A stretch of DNA of 64,000 bases from CAWFPR01 sp963817635 (GCA_963817635.1 CAWFPR010000001.1:1-64000), one strand, 5' to 3'. Counted from the stretch's first letter, positions 55,197 through 63,565 are shown. Numbers and translations are program-made. The notes: generated by a model from the sequence alone, not told the origin.

Positions 55197-55972
55197 GTGC
55201 GGCCGCAGCCGCCGGTTGCCTCGATGATTCGCAAGCTGCCCTCGCCGTGCATCCCGGACGCCGCCGTTGGAGTGGCGGACTCGGCCAATGCCGGGCGGGA
55301 GGTAGCAGCGCCGTCGCCCGCATCACTGTTCGCAGCGCCATCGCCCGAGCCGCTCGACGTCGCTGCACCGCGGGTCCCATCCCGCCCCGTCGTCCGGCCG
55401 GTCGCGCCGGACATCTACAAGGTCCAGTTCACGCTCTCGCGCGAGGGGCACGACCGGCTCCGCCGCGCACAGGACCTGCTGCGGCATGGGGTGCCGACCG
55501 GCGATGTCGCCGTCATCGTCGAACGGGCGCTCGCGCTGCTGGTGACGGATCTCGAGCGGCAGAAATTCGCCGCGACGACGAAACGCGCCCCTCACGGGGC
55601 CCGAAGACCCGGTCCCGGCACATTCCGGCGGCCGTGCGGCGCGACGTCTGGCGGCGCGACGACGGCCAGTGCGCGTTCGTAGGCACGCACGGCCGCTGCC
55701 AGGCGCGCGGCTTCCTCGAGTTCCACCACGTGATCCCCTACGCGGACGGGGGCGAGACGAGCGTCGCGAATCTCCAACTGCGCTGCGCCGCGCACAACGC
55801 GTACGAAGCGATGCTGTGGTCCGGCGCCGATGTCGCGCGGGAGCCTGCCGGGCCGTGGCTCGGTGGGGAACTCGGTCCGGGCGGAGTTGCGGCGTGTGGC
55901 GTGAATGCCCGGCCGAACCAAGCGCCCAGGCGCTGCCATTCGACTGCTGGCGCCGGCCGCCGCATACAATGA
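55197..55972 (+). pseudogene. HNH endonuclease, C-terminal part with one frameshift
   Basis: Reads RPQPPVASMIRKLPSP, a Pro/Ala linker, then DIYKVQFTLSREGHDRLRRAQDLLRHGVP. After one missing base near 55594 comes SRHIPAAVRRDVWRRDDGQCAFVG…CQARGFLEFHHVIPYADGGETSVANLQLRCAAHN. The last is a complete HNH core (His-His, Asn, His) with CxxC-like cysteines. The N-terminal half typical of this family is absent. If the single indel is an assembly error a short HNH protein could still be made. The stop overlaps the ATG of the HEAT gene (ATGA). Confidence 0.7.
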
Positions 55973-56769
55973 ACGGCGTGCGCCGAGTCCTCCTTGCCCT
56001 CCTCGCTATCGCGGCCGGGTTCACCGTTTCCGTGATCTACTACAATCCCGGCCGGCTCATGCCGGCGGCCCCCGCACCGAGACCGGTGGACGACACGACC
56101 TGGATCGATCAGCTCTACAGCCAGAATCCGTCGGAGGCCCAGGAGGCGGCGCAGCACGTCGAGCAGCTCGGCGTGCGGGCCCTGCCGACCATCACGACGA
56201 CCCTGCGGAATCCAGGTGCTGAGCCCGAGCGGGTGAAGGCGGCGCTGAAGGCCTGCGGCATCATCGGCGAGAAGGCATCGCCGGTGACCGGGGAAGTCGC
56301 GGGAAGACTGACCGATCCGGAGCTGACGCTCGAGGCCGCCGTCGCGCTCAGCTTCATGGGCAAGGCGGCGTTCCCGCCGCTCGGCCGCGCGCTCGCGAGC
56401 GAGGACCCGATCGTCCGCCGCGAGGCCCTGCGCTCCATCGGCAAGCTCAAGCTGCGCGCGCCGCTCGAGACCGACACCGTGTTGCCCCTGCTCGTCCACG
56501 GAATGGCCGACGAAGATCCCGGCGTACGGGCGATCGCTGCCACCTACCTCGGGATCATTCACGAAGGCGGCGAGGCCGCGATCGATGCGCTCCGCGACGG
56601 TCTCGAGGACGAGGAAGCTGACGTGCGCCGCTCGTCGGCCACGGCGCTCGGCTCGTTCGGCGACGACGCCGCGCCGGCGCTCCCGGCGCTGCGCAAGGCG
56701 ATGGGAGATCGCGATCCCGACGTCGCGCGCGAGGCGGGCGTGGCGGTCGTGAGGCTCCAGGGCCGCTGA
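55969..56769 (+). CDS. HEAT-repeat protein with N-terminal membrane anchor
   Basis: 266 residues. One TM helix (RRVLLALLAIAAGFTVSVIYY, about 4-24) and a Pro-rich spacer precede about five HEAT/PBS-lyase-like repeats, e.g. LTLEAAVALSFMGKAAFPPLGRALASEDPIVRREALRSIGKL and DEEADVRRSSATALGSFGDDAAPALPALRKAMGD. Such repeats bind proteins; no enzyme motif is present. ATG 55969 overlaps the HNH stop by 4 nt. Expected in the periplasm, tethered to the inner membrane. Confidence 0.85.
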   Translation: MNGVRRVLLALLAIAAGFTVSVIYYNPGRLMPAAPAPRPVDDTTWIDQLYSQNPSEAQEAAQHVEQLGVRALPTITTTLRNPGAEPERVKAALKACGIIGEKASPVTGEVAGRLTDPELTLEAAVALSFMGKAAFPPLGRALASEDPIVRREALRSIGKLKLRAPLETDTVLPLLVHGMADEDPGVRAIAATYLGIIHEGGEAAIDALRDGLEDEEADVRRSSATALGSFGDDAAPALPALRKAMGDRDPDVAREAGVAVVRLQGR

Positions 56770-56780
56770 CCACCAGCCGC

Positions 56781-57962
56781 TTACGTGTTCAACATCGTCC
56801 GGGCGGCGGCAAGGATCTCCTCGGCGCTTCCCTGGAGCCCGCCGCCCTGCGCGAGCTCCGGACGGCCGCCGCCCTTCCCGCCGAAGCGCTCCGTCAGCGC
56901 TCGCAACACTCCGCTGCAATCCACCGTCGCATCCCCGGCTCGCGCGACGACGATGGCGCACGGCGCCGGAAGTCCGAGAAGGACGGCGACATGAGCGGGG
57001 CGGCCGGCAATCGCCGAGGCAATCGCCTTCAACCCGTTCGGATCCCAGCCGTCGAGCCCCGCCAGAACGACGCGATGCGTTCCGATCGTCTCGGCGGCGT
57101 CCGCCAGCGCGGTGCCCTCGAAGGCCGCCAGCCGCGACTGCATGTCCTTGATGCGGCGCTTCGCCTCCTTCGCCTCCGCCTGCATCCGCTCGATGCCGGC
57201 CGGCAGTTCAGCGGGAAGGACGGAGATGAGCCTGACGCTGGCGGAAACCGTGTCGCGCAGCGCGCGATAGCCGCGGAGGGCGCGGCTGCCGCAGACGAAC
57301 TCCAGGCGGGTGCCGCCACGCAGCTTCTCCCACCCGGCGACGGCGATGATACCGATGGCGCCCGTCCGCGCGACGTGCGTGCCGCCGCAGGCCGAGATGT
57401 CGAACCCCTCGACGTCAATCAGGCGGAGCATCCCGCCGCGGGCCGGTTCCTTTCGGAGCGGCAGCTTCGCCGCCTCGTCCGCATCGGCAAACCGGATCGT
57501 CACCGGGCGATCCTCCCAGACGATGCGGTTGGCGTCGTCCACGGCGCGCTCAATCTCCTTCGGCGACACCTCGCGTGACAGGTCGATCGTCGCCGACGCC
57601 GACCCGAGGTGGAAGCTCTCGGTGCGCGCCTTCAGCAGGTGATCGAAGGCGGCCGACAGCACGTGCTGCCCCGTGTGCTGCTGCATGTGCTCGAATCGCC
57701 GCTCCCAGTCGATCGTGCCGTGCACCGGCCCGGGCGCCAGCTCGCGATCGAGCACGTGGACGACTTCCTCATCGCGATCGACGACATCGAGCACGCGGGC
57801 CGCCCCGAGCGTGCCGGTGTCGAACGGCTGGCCGCCGGACGTCGGATAGAAGGCGGTGCGATCGAGGATCGCCGCCGGCCGGCCGTCGAGCTGTTCCACG
57901 CGAATGACGGCGGCATCGAAAGCACGGGCGTACGGATCGGTGTAATAGACGCGCTCTGTCAC
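56781..57962 (-). CDS. Alanyl-tRNA editing protein AlaX (long form with DHHA1 domain)
   Basis: 393 residues. Removes Ser or Gly mischarged onto tRNA-Ala. TDPYARAFDAAVIRV starts the partial AlaRS glycine-rich domain. The zinc/editing site is HMQQHTGQHVLSAAF (H-x3-H) plus SACGGTHVARTG (C-x3-H, about 192-196). A helical linker (AEAKEAKRRIKDMQSRLAAF) leads to a DHHA1 domain ending FGGKGGGRPELAQGGG. GTG 57962 overlaps the queC stop (GTGA), so it is coupled to queC-queE. Confidence 0.92.
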   Translation of the reverse strand: MTERVYYTDPYARAFDAAVIRVEQLDGRPAAILDRTAFYPTSGGQPFDTGTLGAARVLDVVDRDEEVVHVLDRELAPGPVHGTIDWERRFEHMQQHTGQHVLSAAFDHLLKARTESFHLGSASATIDLSREVSPKEIERAVDDANRIVWEDRPVTIRFADADEAAKLPLRKEPARGGMLRLIDVEGFDISACGGTHVARTGAIGIIAVAGWEKLRGGTRLEFVCGSRALRGYRALRDTVSASVRLISVLPAELPAGIERMQAEAKEAKRRIKDMQSRLAAFEGTALADAAETIGTHRVVLAGLDGWDPNGLKAIASAIAGRPAHVAVLLGLPAPCAIVVARAGDATVDCSGVLRALTERFGGKGGGRPELAQGGGLQGSAEEILAAARTMLNT

Positions 57963-58639
57963 GGTCGGAGTCCTCCGAGAGCCGGATCGACGGCGCCCGC
58001 TTCGCTGAAGCCGCGGGCCCGCAGCCGGCAACTGTCGCAGTGTCCACACGGCGCGCCCGACGGCGCAGGATCGTAGCAACTGTGCGTGAGCCCGTAGTCG
58101 AGCCCGAGCGCAAGCCCCTTCCGGATGATCTCCGCCTTCGTCAGCCGGAGGAGCGGCGCCAGCACCCGCAGCGGACGCCCTTCGACCCCCGCCCGCGTGG
58201 CGAGCGACGCGAGCCGTTCGAACGCCTCGAGGTAGTCGGGCCGGCAGTCCGGATAGCCGGAGTAGTCGAGCGCATTCACGCCCAGCACGATCGCCTCGGC
58301 GCCCACCACCTCCGCCCAGGCGAGTGCCAGCGAGAGGAAGATCGTATTCCGGGCCGGCACATACGTGGACGGGATCTCGGTACCCTCGATCTCGCGGTCC
58401 TTCGGGATCGCGCCGTCGCCGACGAGCGCCGAGCCGCCAAACGCCGCGAGGTTCACCTCCAGCTCGATGTGGCGGACGACCCCGAGGTCGGCCGCCACCG
58501 CGCGCGAGGCGGCCAGTTCCTGGCTGTGGACCTGGCCGTAGCGCACCGTGAGCGCATACAGGTCGTGCCCCTCCGCGCGCGCGATCGCGCCGGCCGTGTA
58601 GGAGTCGAGCCCACCGCTGAGCAGCACCACGGCCTTCAC
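57959..58639 (-). CDS. queC: 7-cyano-7-deazaguanine synthase QueC
   Basis: 226 residues from GTG 58639, which begins VKAVVLLSGGLDSYTAG, the PP-loop SGGLDS. It converts carboxy-deazaguanine to preQ0 with ATP and ammonia for queuosine. SYVPARNTIFLSLALAWAE-type and VNALDYSGYPDCRPDYLEAF signatures are present (the first reads STYVPARN here). The zinc site is CYDP…CGHCDSCRLRARGF. It starts 1 nt after the queE stop. Confidence 0.95.
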   Translation of the reverse strand: MKAVVLLSGGLDSYTAGAIARAEGHDLYALTVRYGQVHSQELAASRAVAADLGVVRHIELEVNLAAFGGSALVGDGAIPKDREIEGTEIPSTYVPARNTIFLSLALAWAEVVGAEAIVLGVNALDYSGYPDCRPDYLEAFERLASLATRAGVEGRPLRVLAPLLRLTKAEIIRKGLALGLDYGLTHSCYDPAPSGAPCGHCDSCRLRARGFSEAGAVDPALGGLRP

Positions 58640-58640
58640 G

Positions 58641-59282
58641 TCAGACGCCCCGCGCTTCCGCGCCCCAGATGTACTTGTGGACCTGGAGCTGAAGACGGAC
58701 CGGGAGGCGGTCCGCGAGGATCCACGCCGCCAGGTCGCGCGGCGGAAGCGTGCCGTGCACCGGGGAGAACAGCACGGCCGCCGCGCGTCCCGGAAGCCCG
58801 TACCGTCCGACAACGGTCTTTGCGTAGTCGTAGTCGGCACGATCGCGGATGACGAATTTCACCTCGTCTCGCGCCCCGAGATGCTGCATGTTCGCCCAGC
58901 AGTTCCTGGCCTCTTCCCCGCTGCCGGGACACTTCACGTCGATGACCTTGATGACGGCCGGCGGCACGCGCTCGACGCTGATGTGCCCTCCGGTCTCGAG
59001 CATCACGGTCAGGCCCCGCGCCAGCAGGCCGTCCATCAGGGGATAGACATCGGGCTGGAGCAGCGGCTCTCCTCCCGTGATCTCGACCAGCGGGCACCCC
59101 GACGCCGCCACCTGCGCCACGACGTCGTCCACCGCCATCTTCCGCCCCTCGGTGAATGCATAGGGCGTGTCGCACCACGAACACCTGAGGTCGCACGCGG
59201 TGAGGCGGACGAAGACGCACGGCGTGCCGGCGTGGGTGGATTCCCCCTGAATCGAATGAAAGATCTCGTTGATGGTCAGCAT
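58641..59282 (-). CDS. queE: 7-carboxy-7-deazaguanine synthase QueE
   Basis: 213-residue radical-SAM enzyme acting before QueC. EIFHSIQGESTHAGTPCVFVRL (family start), CDLRCSWCDT holding the C-x3-C-x2-C cluster (about 30-37), VEITGGEPLLQ (SAM-binding GGE) and ETGG follow. The C-terminus RLQLQVHKYIWG is typical. ATG 59282. queD and queF are not in the window. A dispersed palindrome lies 35 nt upstream. Confidence 0.95.
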   Translation of the reverse strand: MLTINEIFHSIQGESTHAGTPCVFVRLTACDLRCSWCDTPYAFTEGRKMAVDDVVAQVAASGCPLVEITGGEPLLQPDVYPLMDGLLARGLTVMLETGGHISVERVPPAVIKVIDVKCPGSGEEARNCWANMQHLGARDEVKFVIRDRADYDYAKTVVGRYGLPGRAAAVLFSPVHGTLPPRDLAAWILADRLPVRLQLQVHKYIWGAEARGV

Positions 59283-59316
59283 CGGCGACGTGAACTGCCC
59301 ATTGTACCCGGACGGT

Positions 59317-59336
59317 CGTCCGGCTGAAGCCGGAAG
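59317..59336. repeat. Copy of the dispersed palindrome
   Basis: CGTCCGGC-TGAA-GCCGGAAG, identical to the 27143 copy except for one mismatch near the 3' end. Lies between the divergent queE and the ArsC/Spx-like gene. Confidence 0.75.
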
Positions 59337-59389
59337 TCCCCAACGCCTCGCCTCAGCCGCCGCGTCGCCGGGCCGGGTAGAATGGGCGC

Positions 59390-59718
59390 ATGACGAAGCC
59401 GATTTTCTACTGGAAACCGACCTGAACCACGTGCCGCAACGCCAGAAGTTTTCTGGAGCAGCAGCACGTCGACGTCGAAGAGCGCGACATCAACCGGAAC
59501 CCGCCCGACCGCGCGTTCCTCGAGAAGCACATCGAGGCGGACCACTTCCTCGACTTCGTGAGCAGGCGCAGCCCGGTGTTCAAGGCACGGCCGCTGCCGA
59601 AATCCAAGAAGGAAGCCATCGACCTCATGATGGAGCAGCCGAACCTCATCAAGCGGCCCATCCTGATGCGCGGAGGGAAGGCGACTTCGGATTCAAGAAA
59701 GACGAATACGGGAAGTGA
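59390..59718 (+). CDS. ArsC/Spx-like thioredoxin-fold protein, candidate selenoprotein (UGA in UxxC)
   Basis: About 109 residues. It reads MTKPIFYWKPT-[UGA]-TTCRNARSFLEQQ. The family has CxxCR at this place, so the UGA at 59423-59425 replaces the first catalytic Cys and translation resumes in the same frame. RDINRNPPDRAFLEKHI, DFVSRRSPVFKARPLPKSKKEAIDLMME and PNLIKRPILMRGG are conserved family segments. A hairpin right after the UGA fits a SECIS. One base seems missing near 59686, after which the frame ends GDFGFKKDEYGK at TGA 59718. ArsC/Spx-group proteins are oxidoreductases or regulators. A C-to-A error at one base would give TGC instead. Confidence 0.72.
59429..59469 (+). promoter_or_regulatory. 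Candidate bacterial SECIS element
   Basis: Upper stem CCAGAA (59442-59447) pairs perfectly with TTCTGG (59451-59456) around the 3-nt loop GTT, which starts with G and lies 22 nt after the UGA. A lower stem ACGTGC (59429-59434) pairs with GCACGT (59464-59469). The stem is encoded by AGA-AGT-TTT, codons unusual for this GC-rich gene. Confidence 0.65.
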
Positions 59719-59822
59719 CCACGGGCCAGAGATCACACGGATCACACGGATCGGGATCACGGACCACTGATCACACAGATCACACAGATCACACAGATCG
59801 GATCACGGACCACGATTAGCGG
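59708..59822. repeat. Degenerate GATCACAC repeat
   Basis: About eleven imperfect units of GATCACACG/GATCACACA with interspersed GATCACGGACCAC. It starts at the very end of the ArsC/Spx-like gene and reaches to 20 nt before the DUF72 gene. It is the complementary-strand counterpart of the array at 26378-26506. Confidence 0.8.
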
Positions 59823-59842
59823 AGAGCGGACCGCGGGTGCTG

Positions 59843-60793
59843 ATGGCGGATATCAGAGTTGGAACGTCCGGCTGGAACTATCCGGCGGGTGAAGGCACCT
59901 GGAACGGCATCTTCTATCCCACGCAGCCGGCGCGGCGGCCGAGGGGCGCGAAGAAGTTCGACGAACTGCGCTTTTACGCCGAACACTTCGATACCGTGGA
60001 GATCAACTCGACGTTCTACCGGGTGCCCTCGGCGGCGACGGCCGCCAGCTGGGCCGAGCGCACGCCCGCGAACTTCGAGTTCTCCCTGAAGCTCTACCAG
60101 AAGTTCACGCATCCGAAGATGTTCGAGAAGGCGACGGGCGGGGACGCCGCGAGCCTCGGCCAGAAGGACGTGGACGAGTTCCGCGCGGCGATCGATCCGA
60201 TCGCGCGCGCCGGGAAGCTCGGTGCGCTGCTGGCGCAGTTTCCTCCCAGTTTCAAGGACGACGCGGAATCGCGTGCGTACCTCGAGATCCTGCTGGAGCA
60301 GTTTCGGGACTACCGCGTCGCGGTGGAGCTGCGGCATCGCAGCTGGAGCGATCGGCTGCGCGAAACGGCGCAGTTGCTCGGCGAATACGGCGCGGCGTGG
60401 ACGCAGATCGACGAGCCCAAGTTCAGGGAGTCGATCCGGCAGAACCTGATGCCGGACGTTCGCACCTTCTACTACCTCCGCCTCCACGGCCGCAATGCGG
60501 CGCAGTGGTGGCGGCACGACAAGTCGGAGGACCGCTACAACTACTTGTATTCGGCCAGCGAGCTGAAGCCGTTCGCCGAAGCGGCCGAGGCGGCGTCGGA
60601 GAAAGTCGAGAAGGCGTATCTCTACGCGAACAACCACTTCTCCGCGAAATCGGTGGCGAACGCGGCGATCCTCAAGCACGACCTCGGACAGGATCTGCCG
60701 GGCGCATACCCGCCGGAGTTCCTCGAGCGCTATCCCGATCTGAAGGGCATCGTGAAGGAGCTGCCGCCTAGTCTTTTAGATACGCCTTCCTGA
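59843..60793 (+). CDS. DUF72 family protein
   Basis: 316 residues. TIM-barrel-like DUF72 (YecE) protein of unknown activity. It starts MADIRVGTSGWNYPAGEGTWNGIFYP; FYAEHFDTVEINSTFYRVPS (about 50-69), GALLAQFPPSF, VAVELRHRSW and the C-terminal YLYANNHFSAKSVANAAIL are family markers. An in-frame GTG two codons upstream (59837) is an alternative start. It converges with the cyclophilin gene, overlapping its 3' end by 26 nt. Confidence 0.9.
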   Translation: MADIRVGTSGWNYPAGEGTWNGIFYPTQPARRPRGAKKFDELRFYAEHFDTVEINSTFYRVPSAATAASWAERTPANFEFSLKLYQKFTHPKMFEKATGGDAASLGQKDVDEFRAAIDPIARAGKLGALLAQFPPSFKDDAESRAYLEILLEQFRDYRVAVELRHRSWSDRLRETAQLLGEYGAAWTQIDEPKFRESIRQNLMPDVRTFYYLRLHGRNAAQWWRHDKSEDRYNYLYSASELKPFAEAAEAASEKVEKAYLYANNHFSAKSVANAAILKHDLGQDLPGAYPPEFLERYPDLKGIVKELPPSLLDTPS

Positions 60794-61310
60794 CCATGTC
60801 GCCGACCTGGATCCGGTCGGCGACCTCCATGCCGGCGATCACCTTGCCGAACACCGTGTATCGCGCGTCGAGTTCGGGGTGAGGCTCCAACACGATGTAG
60901 AACTGGCTGTCGGCGGTCCGGGCGTCGGTGCCCGGATAGGCCATCGCCACGGCGCCCCGCACGTGGCGGCGCTTCTTCGTGATCTCGGCCACGCCGATCG
61001 GCTTGCCGCTCGCCGAGCGCCCCCACCACTCGCGTTTCGTCAGGTCGCGCGTCTGAGGATCGCCGATCTGAATCAGGAAGCCGGGTTCGGAGCGATGGAA
61101 TCGCTGGCCGTCGTAGAAGTGCTCCTTCACCAGCTGGATCACGCGGGCGACGGTCTTCGGCGCCTCGTCCGGATAGGTCTCGAACTCGATCGTGCCCTTG
61201 ACTGTGTCGAGGACGACGACCGCTCCGGCGCCTGGCGAAACCTGCCGGGCGGCCAGCGGCGCGGCCAGCAGGGCGCACGCCGCGAGCGCTGCCGCGAATG
61301 TCAGCTTCAT
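60768..61310 (-). CDS. Exported cyclophilin-type peptidyl-prolyl isomerase
   Basis: 180 residues. A signal peptide (MKLTFAAALAACALLAAPLAARQ) is followed by a cyclophilin core: GTIEFETYPDEAPKTVARVIQLVKEHFYDGQRFHR, FLIQIGDPQ, AMAYPGTDARTADSQFYIVLEPHPELDARYTVFGKVI. The catalytic Arg/Phe region (FHRSEPGFLIQIGDP) and the SQFYI strand are intact. Periplasmic folding factor. It lies 16 nt downstream of nth in the same direction. Confidence 0.93.
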   Translation of the reverse strand: MKLTFAAALAACALLAAPLAARQVSPGAGAVVVLDTVKGTIEFETYPDEAPKTVARVIQLVKEHFYDGQRFHRSEPGFLIQIGDPQTRDLTKREWWGRSASGKPIGVAEITKKRRHVRGAVAMAYPGTDARTADSQFYIVLEPHPELDARYTVFGKVIAGMEVADRIQVGDMVRKAYLKD

Positions 61311-61326
61311 TCCTCCCCTGCCTTCG

Positions 61327-62019
61327 TCACGCCTTCCCTGCCTTCGTCACGCCTATTCTTGGACACAAATCGGCGATCGCGCAACCGCCGCACAGCGGGT
61401 AGACCGGCCGGCAGACGTTCTGCCCCCACGTCACGAGATACAGGTTGATGACGGGCCACCACTTCCGCGCGGCGGCGGCGTACAGCGCCTGCTCGGTTTC
61501 GTCCGGGGTGCGCGTGCGCACCCAGCCCATCCGGTTCGAGATGCGGTGGACGTGCGTGTCCACGCAGATGTTGTCGGCGCTCCGGTGCGCCAGGATCAGC
61601 ACGAGATTGGCGGTCTTCCGTCCGACGCCCGGCAGCGTCAGCAACTCCTCCATCGACGAAGGCACTTCGCCGTGGTAGCGGTCGAGAATCTGCTCGCAGG
61701 TGCGCTTCACGTGCACCGCCTTGTGCCGGTAGAAGCTCACCGGGTAAATCAGCTTTTCGATCGTCTTGACGTCGAGCTTCGCCATCGTACGCGGCGTGCG
61801 GGCGACCTTGAACAGGCGCAGCGAGGCGGCGTGCGTGACGGCGTCCTTCGTCTGCGCCGAGAGCATCGTCGCAATGAGGACCTGGAAGGGATCTTCCTTC
61901 TGATCGTCGGCGATCTTCTCGATCGCGGGCTCGTCGAGCCCGTCGATCGCCTTCGCGAGGCGGCGCATGACCGCGGGGACGCGCCCGCGCGGGACGACCG
62001 GCTGCGGCGGGAGCTTCAT
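61327..62019 (-). CDS. nth: Endonuclease III (Nth), DNA glycosylase/AP lyase
   Basis: 230 residues from ATG 62019. HhH motif LPGVGRKTANLVLILAHRS with the catalytic Lys, then the catalytic Asp in ICVDTHVHRISNRMG. The [4Fe-4S] loop is C-x6-C-x2-C-x5-C in NVCRPVYPLCGGCAIADLC. Removes oxidised pyrimidines. The ATG overlaps the dehydrogenase stop by 4 nt. The last residues are read from a short direct repeat (two TTCGTCACGCC copies). Confidence 0.95.
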   Translation of the reverse strand: MKLPPQPVVPRGRVPAVMRRLAKAIDGLDEPAIEKIADDQKEDPFQVLIATMLSAQTKDAVTHAASLRLFKVARTPRTMAKLDVKTIEKLIYPVSFYRHKAVHVKRTCEQILDRYHGEVPSSMEELLTLPGVGRKTANLVLILAHRSADNICVDTHVHRISNRMGWVRTRTPDETEQALYAAAARKWWPVINLYLVTWGQNVCRPVYPLCGGCAIADLCPRIGVTKAGKA

Positions 62020-62930
62020 ACCGGCGTGAGCGGAGGCTCGCCCGCGAGCACGGCGAGGGCGTTCCTGACCGCGAGATCGGCCATGGCGGTCCGTGTCTCG
62101 CGCGTGGCGCTCCCCAGATGCGGGGCCAGGATCACGTTCTCCATCGTCAGCAGGGCCTTCTCGACCTCGGGTTCGCGTTCGTAAACATCGAGCGCGGCTC
62201 CGGAAATCAAATGCTGCTGCAGAGCCCATGCCAGGGCCTTCTCGTCAACAATCGACCCGCGCGCCGTGTTGACGAGCAGCGCCGACCGCTTCATCCGGGC
62301 AAACGCGCGTCGATCGAACATGTGGCGGTTCCGTTCGCTGGCGGGCGCGTGGATGGAGACCACGTCCGAGCTGACCAGCAGCTCGTCGACGGACATGTCG
62401 TGGCCGGCAAACGCCACGGTCATCCCGAAGGCGGACGCCTTCGCGGCGACGGCGCGGCCGATTCGCCCGCGTCCGACGATGCCGAGCTGCTTTCCGCGAA
62501 GCTCCGCGCCGAGCATGAAGTCCAGCGCCCAGCCCTTCCACCCGTCCCGCCGCACGAGCCGATCGCCCTCGGTGATTCGCCGGGCGAGCGACAGGATGAG
62601 CCCCCACGTGTACTCGGCGACTGCCTCGGTCAACACGTCGGGTGTGTTGGTGACCACGACGCCGCGCGACTTCGCCGCCGCCACGTCGACGTTGTCGTAC
62701 CCGACCGCGATGTTGGCGACCACCTTCAGCCCGGGCGCCGCCTCCAGCACCTCGTCCGTGATCCGGTCCGTCAACACGCAGACGAGCCCGTCCTTGCCGG
62801 CGATCCGCCGCTTCAACTCGTCGGGTGGAATAGCCGCCATGCCGCCATCGTAGAGATCGACCTCGCACGTCGTCTCGAGGCGCGCCATGACGGCAGACGG
62901 AATGCGGCGCGTAAGCAGGATGCGATGCAC
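62016..62930 (-). CDS. D-2-hydroxyacid dehydrogenase (GyaR-like)
   Basis: 304 residues. The NAD domain has LGIVGRGRIGRAVAAKASAFGM (GxGxxG, about 150-171). The catalytic Arg is in VNTARGSIVDEKAL, the Glu in DVYEREPEV and the His in LAPHLGSATRETR. Closest to glyoxylate/hydroxypyruvate reductases. GTG 62930. It lies on the same strand downstream of the BMC vertex genes, about 130 nt away across a repeat, so it might serve that pathway, but this is only positional. Confidence 0.92.
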   Translation of the reverse strand: MHRILLTRRIPSAVMARLETTCEVDLYDGGMAAIPPDELKRRIAGKDGLVCVLTDRITDEVLEAAPGLKVVANIAVGYDNVDVAAAKSRGVVVTNTPDVLTEAVAEYTWGLILSLARRITEGDRLVRRDGWKGWALDFMLGAELRGKQLGIVGRGRIGRAVAAKASAFGMTVAFAGHDMSVDELLVSSDVVSIHAPASERNRHMFDRRAFARMKRSALLVNTARGSIVDEKALAWALQQHLISGAALDVYEREPEVEKALLTMENVILAPHLGSATRETRTAMADLAVRNALAVLAGEPPLTPV

Positions 62931-62940
62931 GTGGCCGCGA

Positions 62941-63058
62941 GGGCTTAGGGCTCAAGGCTCAGGCATGGGTTCGAGGCTTGGGGCTTCAGGCAATTGAGGC
63001 TTGAGGAAACTTGGGTTGCGCGTGGGCCCTGAAGCCCCAAGCCCGAAGCCTCAAGCCC
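62941..63058. repeat. Degenerate inverted heptamer repeats (GAGCCYT/AGGCTTG family)
   Basis: The left part carries AGGCTCA/GGGCTTA units and the right part GCCTCAAGCCC units, so the two halves can fold back on each other. Located between the BMC peptide gene and the dehydrogenase. Same family as at 17.3 and 34.4 kb but more decayed. Confidence 0.65.
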
Positions 63059-63059
63059 C

Positions 63060-63290
63060 TCAGTGTCCGTGGCTCTGGCAGTAGCCGCAGTGGTTGCAGC
63101 TGACGGCCGGCTCGATGTAACAGGGGCCGCCGGATTCCGGCAGCGTGTAGCGGAAATGGCTGGAGTGGGCGCTGAACGGCAGCAGCCGTTCTACCGGCTC
63201 CGGTTTGCGTGCGCACGGTTCGGCTCGCGGGACCCCGAGGTGTCGCGCGACCGATTCCCGAATCATGGCCCGCAGCATGTCTTCGTTCAT
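63060..63290 (-). CDS. Small Cys/His-rich protein of the BMC locus, encapsulation-peptide-like N-terminus
   Basis: 76 residues, not a family I recognise. The N-terminus MNEDMLRAMIRESVARHLG is a short amphipathic helix with the hydrophobic spacing of BMC encapsulation peptides. A Pro/Arg linker follows, then HFRYTLPESGGPCYIEPAVSCNHCGYCQSHGH, where four Cys and several His could bind a metal or iron-sulfur cluster. ATG 63290 overlaps the stop of the vertex protein gene (ATGA). This suggests a shell-targeted cargo or linker (inference). Confidence 0.72.
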   Translation of the reverse strand: MNEDMLRAMIRESVARHLGVPRAEPCARKPEPVERLLPFSAHSSHFRYTLPESGGPCYIEPAVSCNHCGYCQSHGH

Positions 63291-63565
63291 GGCTCGTCCC
63301 CGTAGTCGATCGTATCGACGATTCCGACGATCGCCGCGTCAACCGCGGCGCCTTTCTTCCCGAGCGCCTCGCCGGCTGCCCGCCCTTCCTGGACGAGCAG
63401 CACGCGCTCGCCCACGCCCGCGCCGGCCGAATCAATCGCGAGCACCGCCGTGCCCCGCGACCGGCCGTCGAGGCCCAGCGGCTGGACGAGCAGCAGCTTC
63501 GCGCCATCGAGTTCCTGGTTCTTCTGCGTCGCCACGACGGTCCCGACGACGCGCCCAATCAGCAT
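63287..63565 (-). CDS. EutN/CcmL-family BMC vertex (pentamer) protein
   Basis: 92 residues. MLIGRVVGTVVATQKNQELDGAKLLLVQPL (start typical of Pfam EutN_CcmL), LAIDSAGAGVGERVLLVQEG and VDAAIVGIVDTIDYG. Forms pentamers that cap the vertices of bacterial microcompartment shells. ATG 63565, 6 nt after the next vertex gene. Middle insert EALGKKG differs from the neighbours. Confidence 0.94.
   Translation of the reverse strand: MLIGRVVGTVVATQKNQELDGAKLLLVQPLGLDGRSRGTAVLAIDSAGAGVGERVLLVQEGRAAGEALGKKGAAVDAAIVGIVDTIDYGDEP

Noticed and set aside
59423..59425. Simple nonsense mutation in the ArsC/Spx-like gene
   Set aside because: Not excluded, but the position at the catalytic Cys and the well-placed hairpin with unusual codons make selenocysteine the better explanation.
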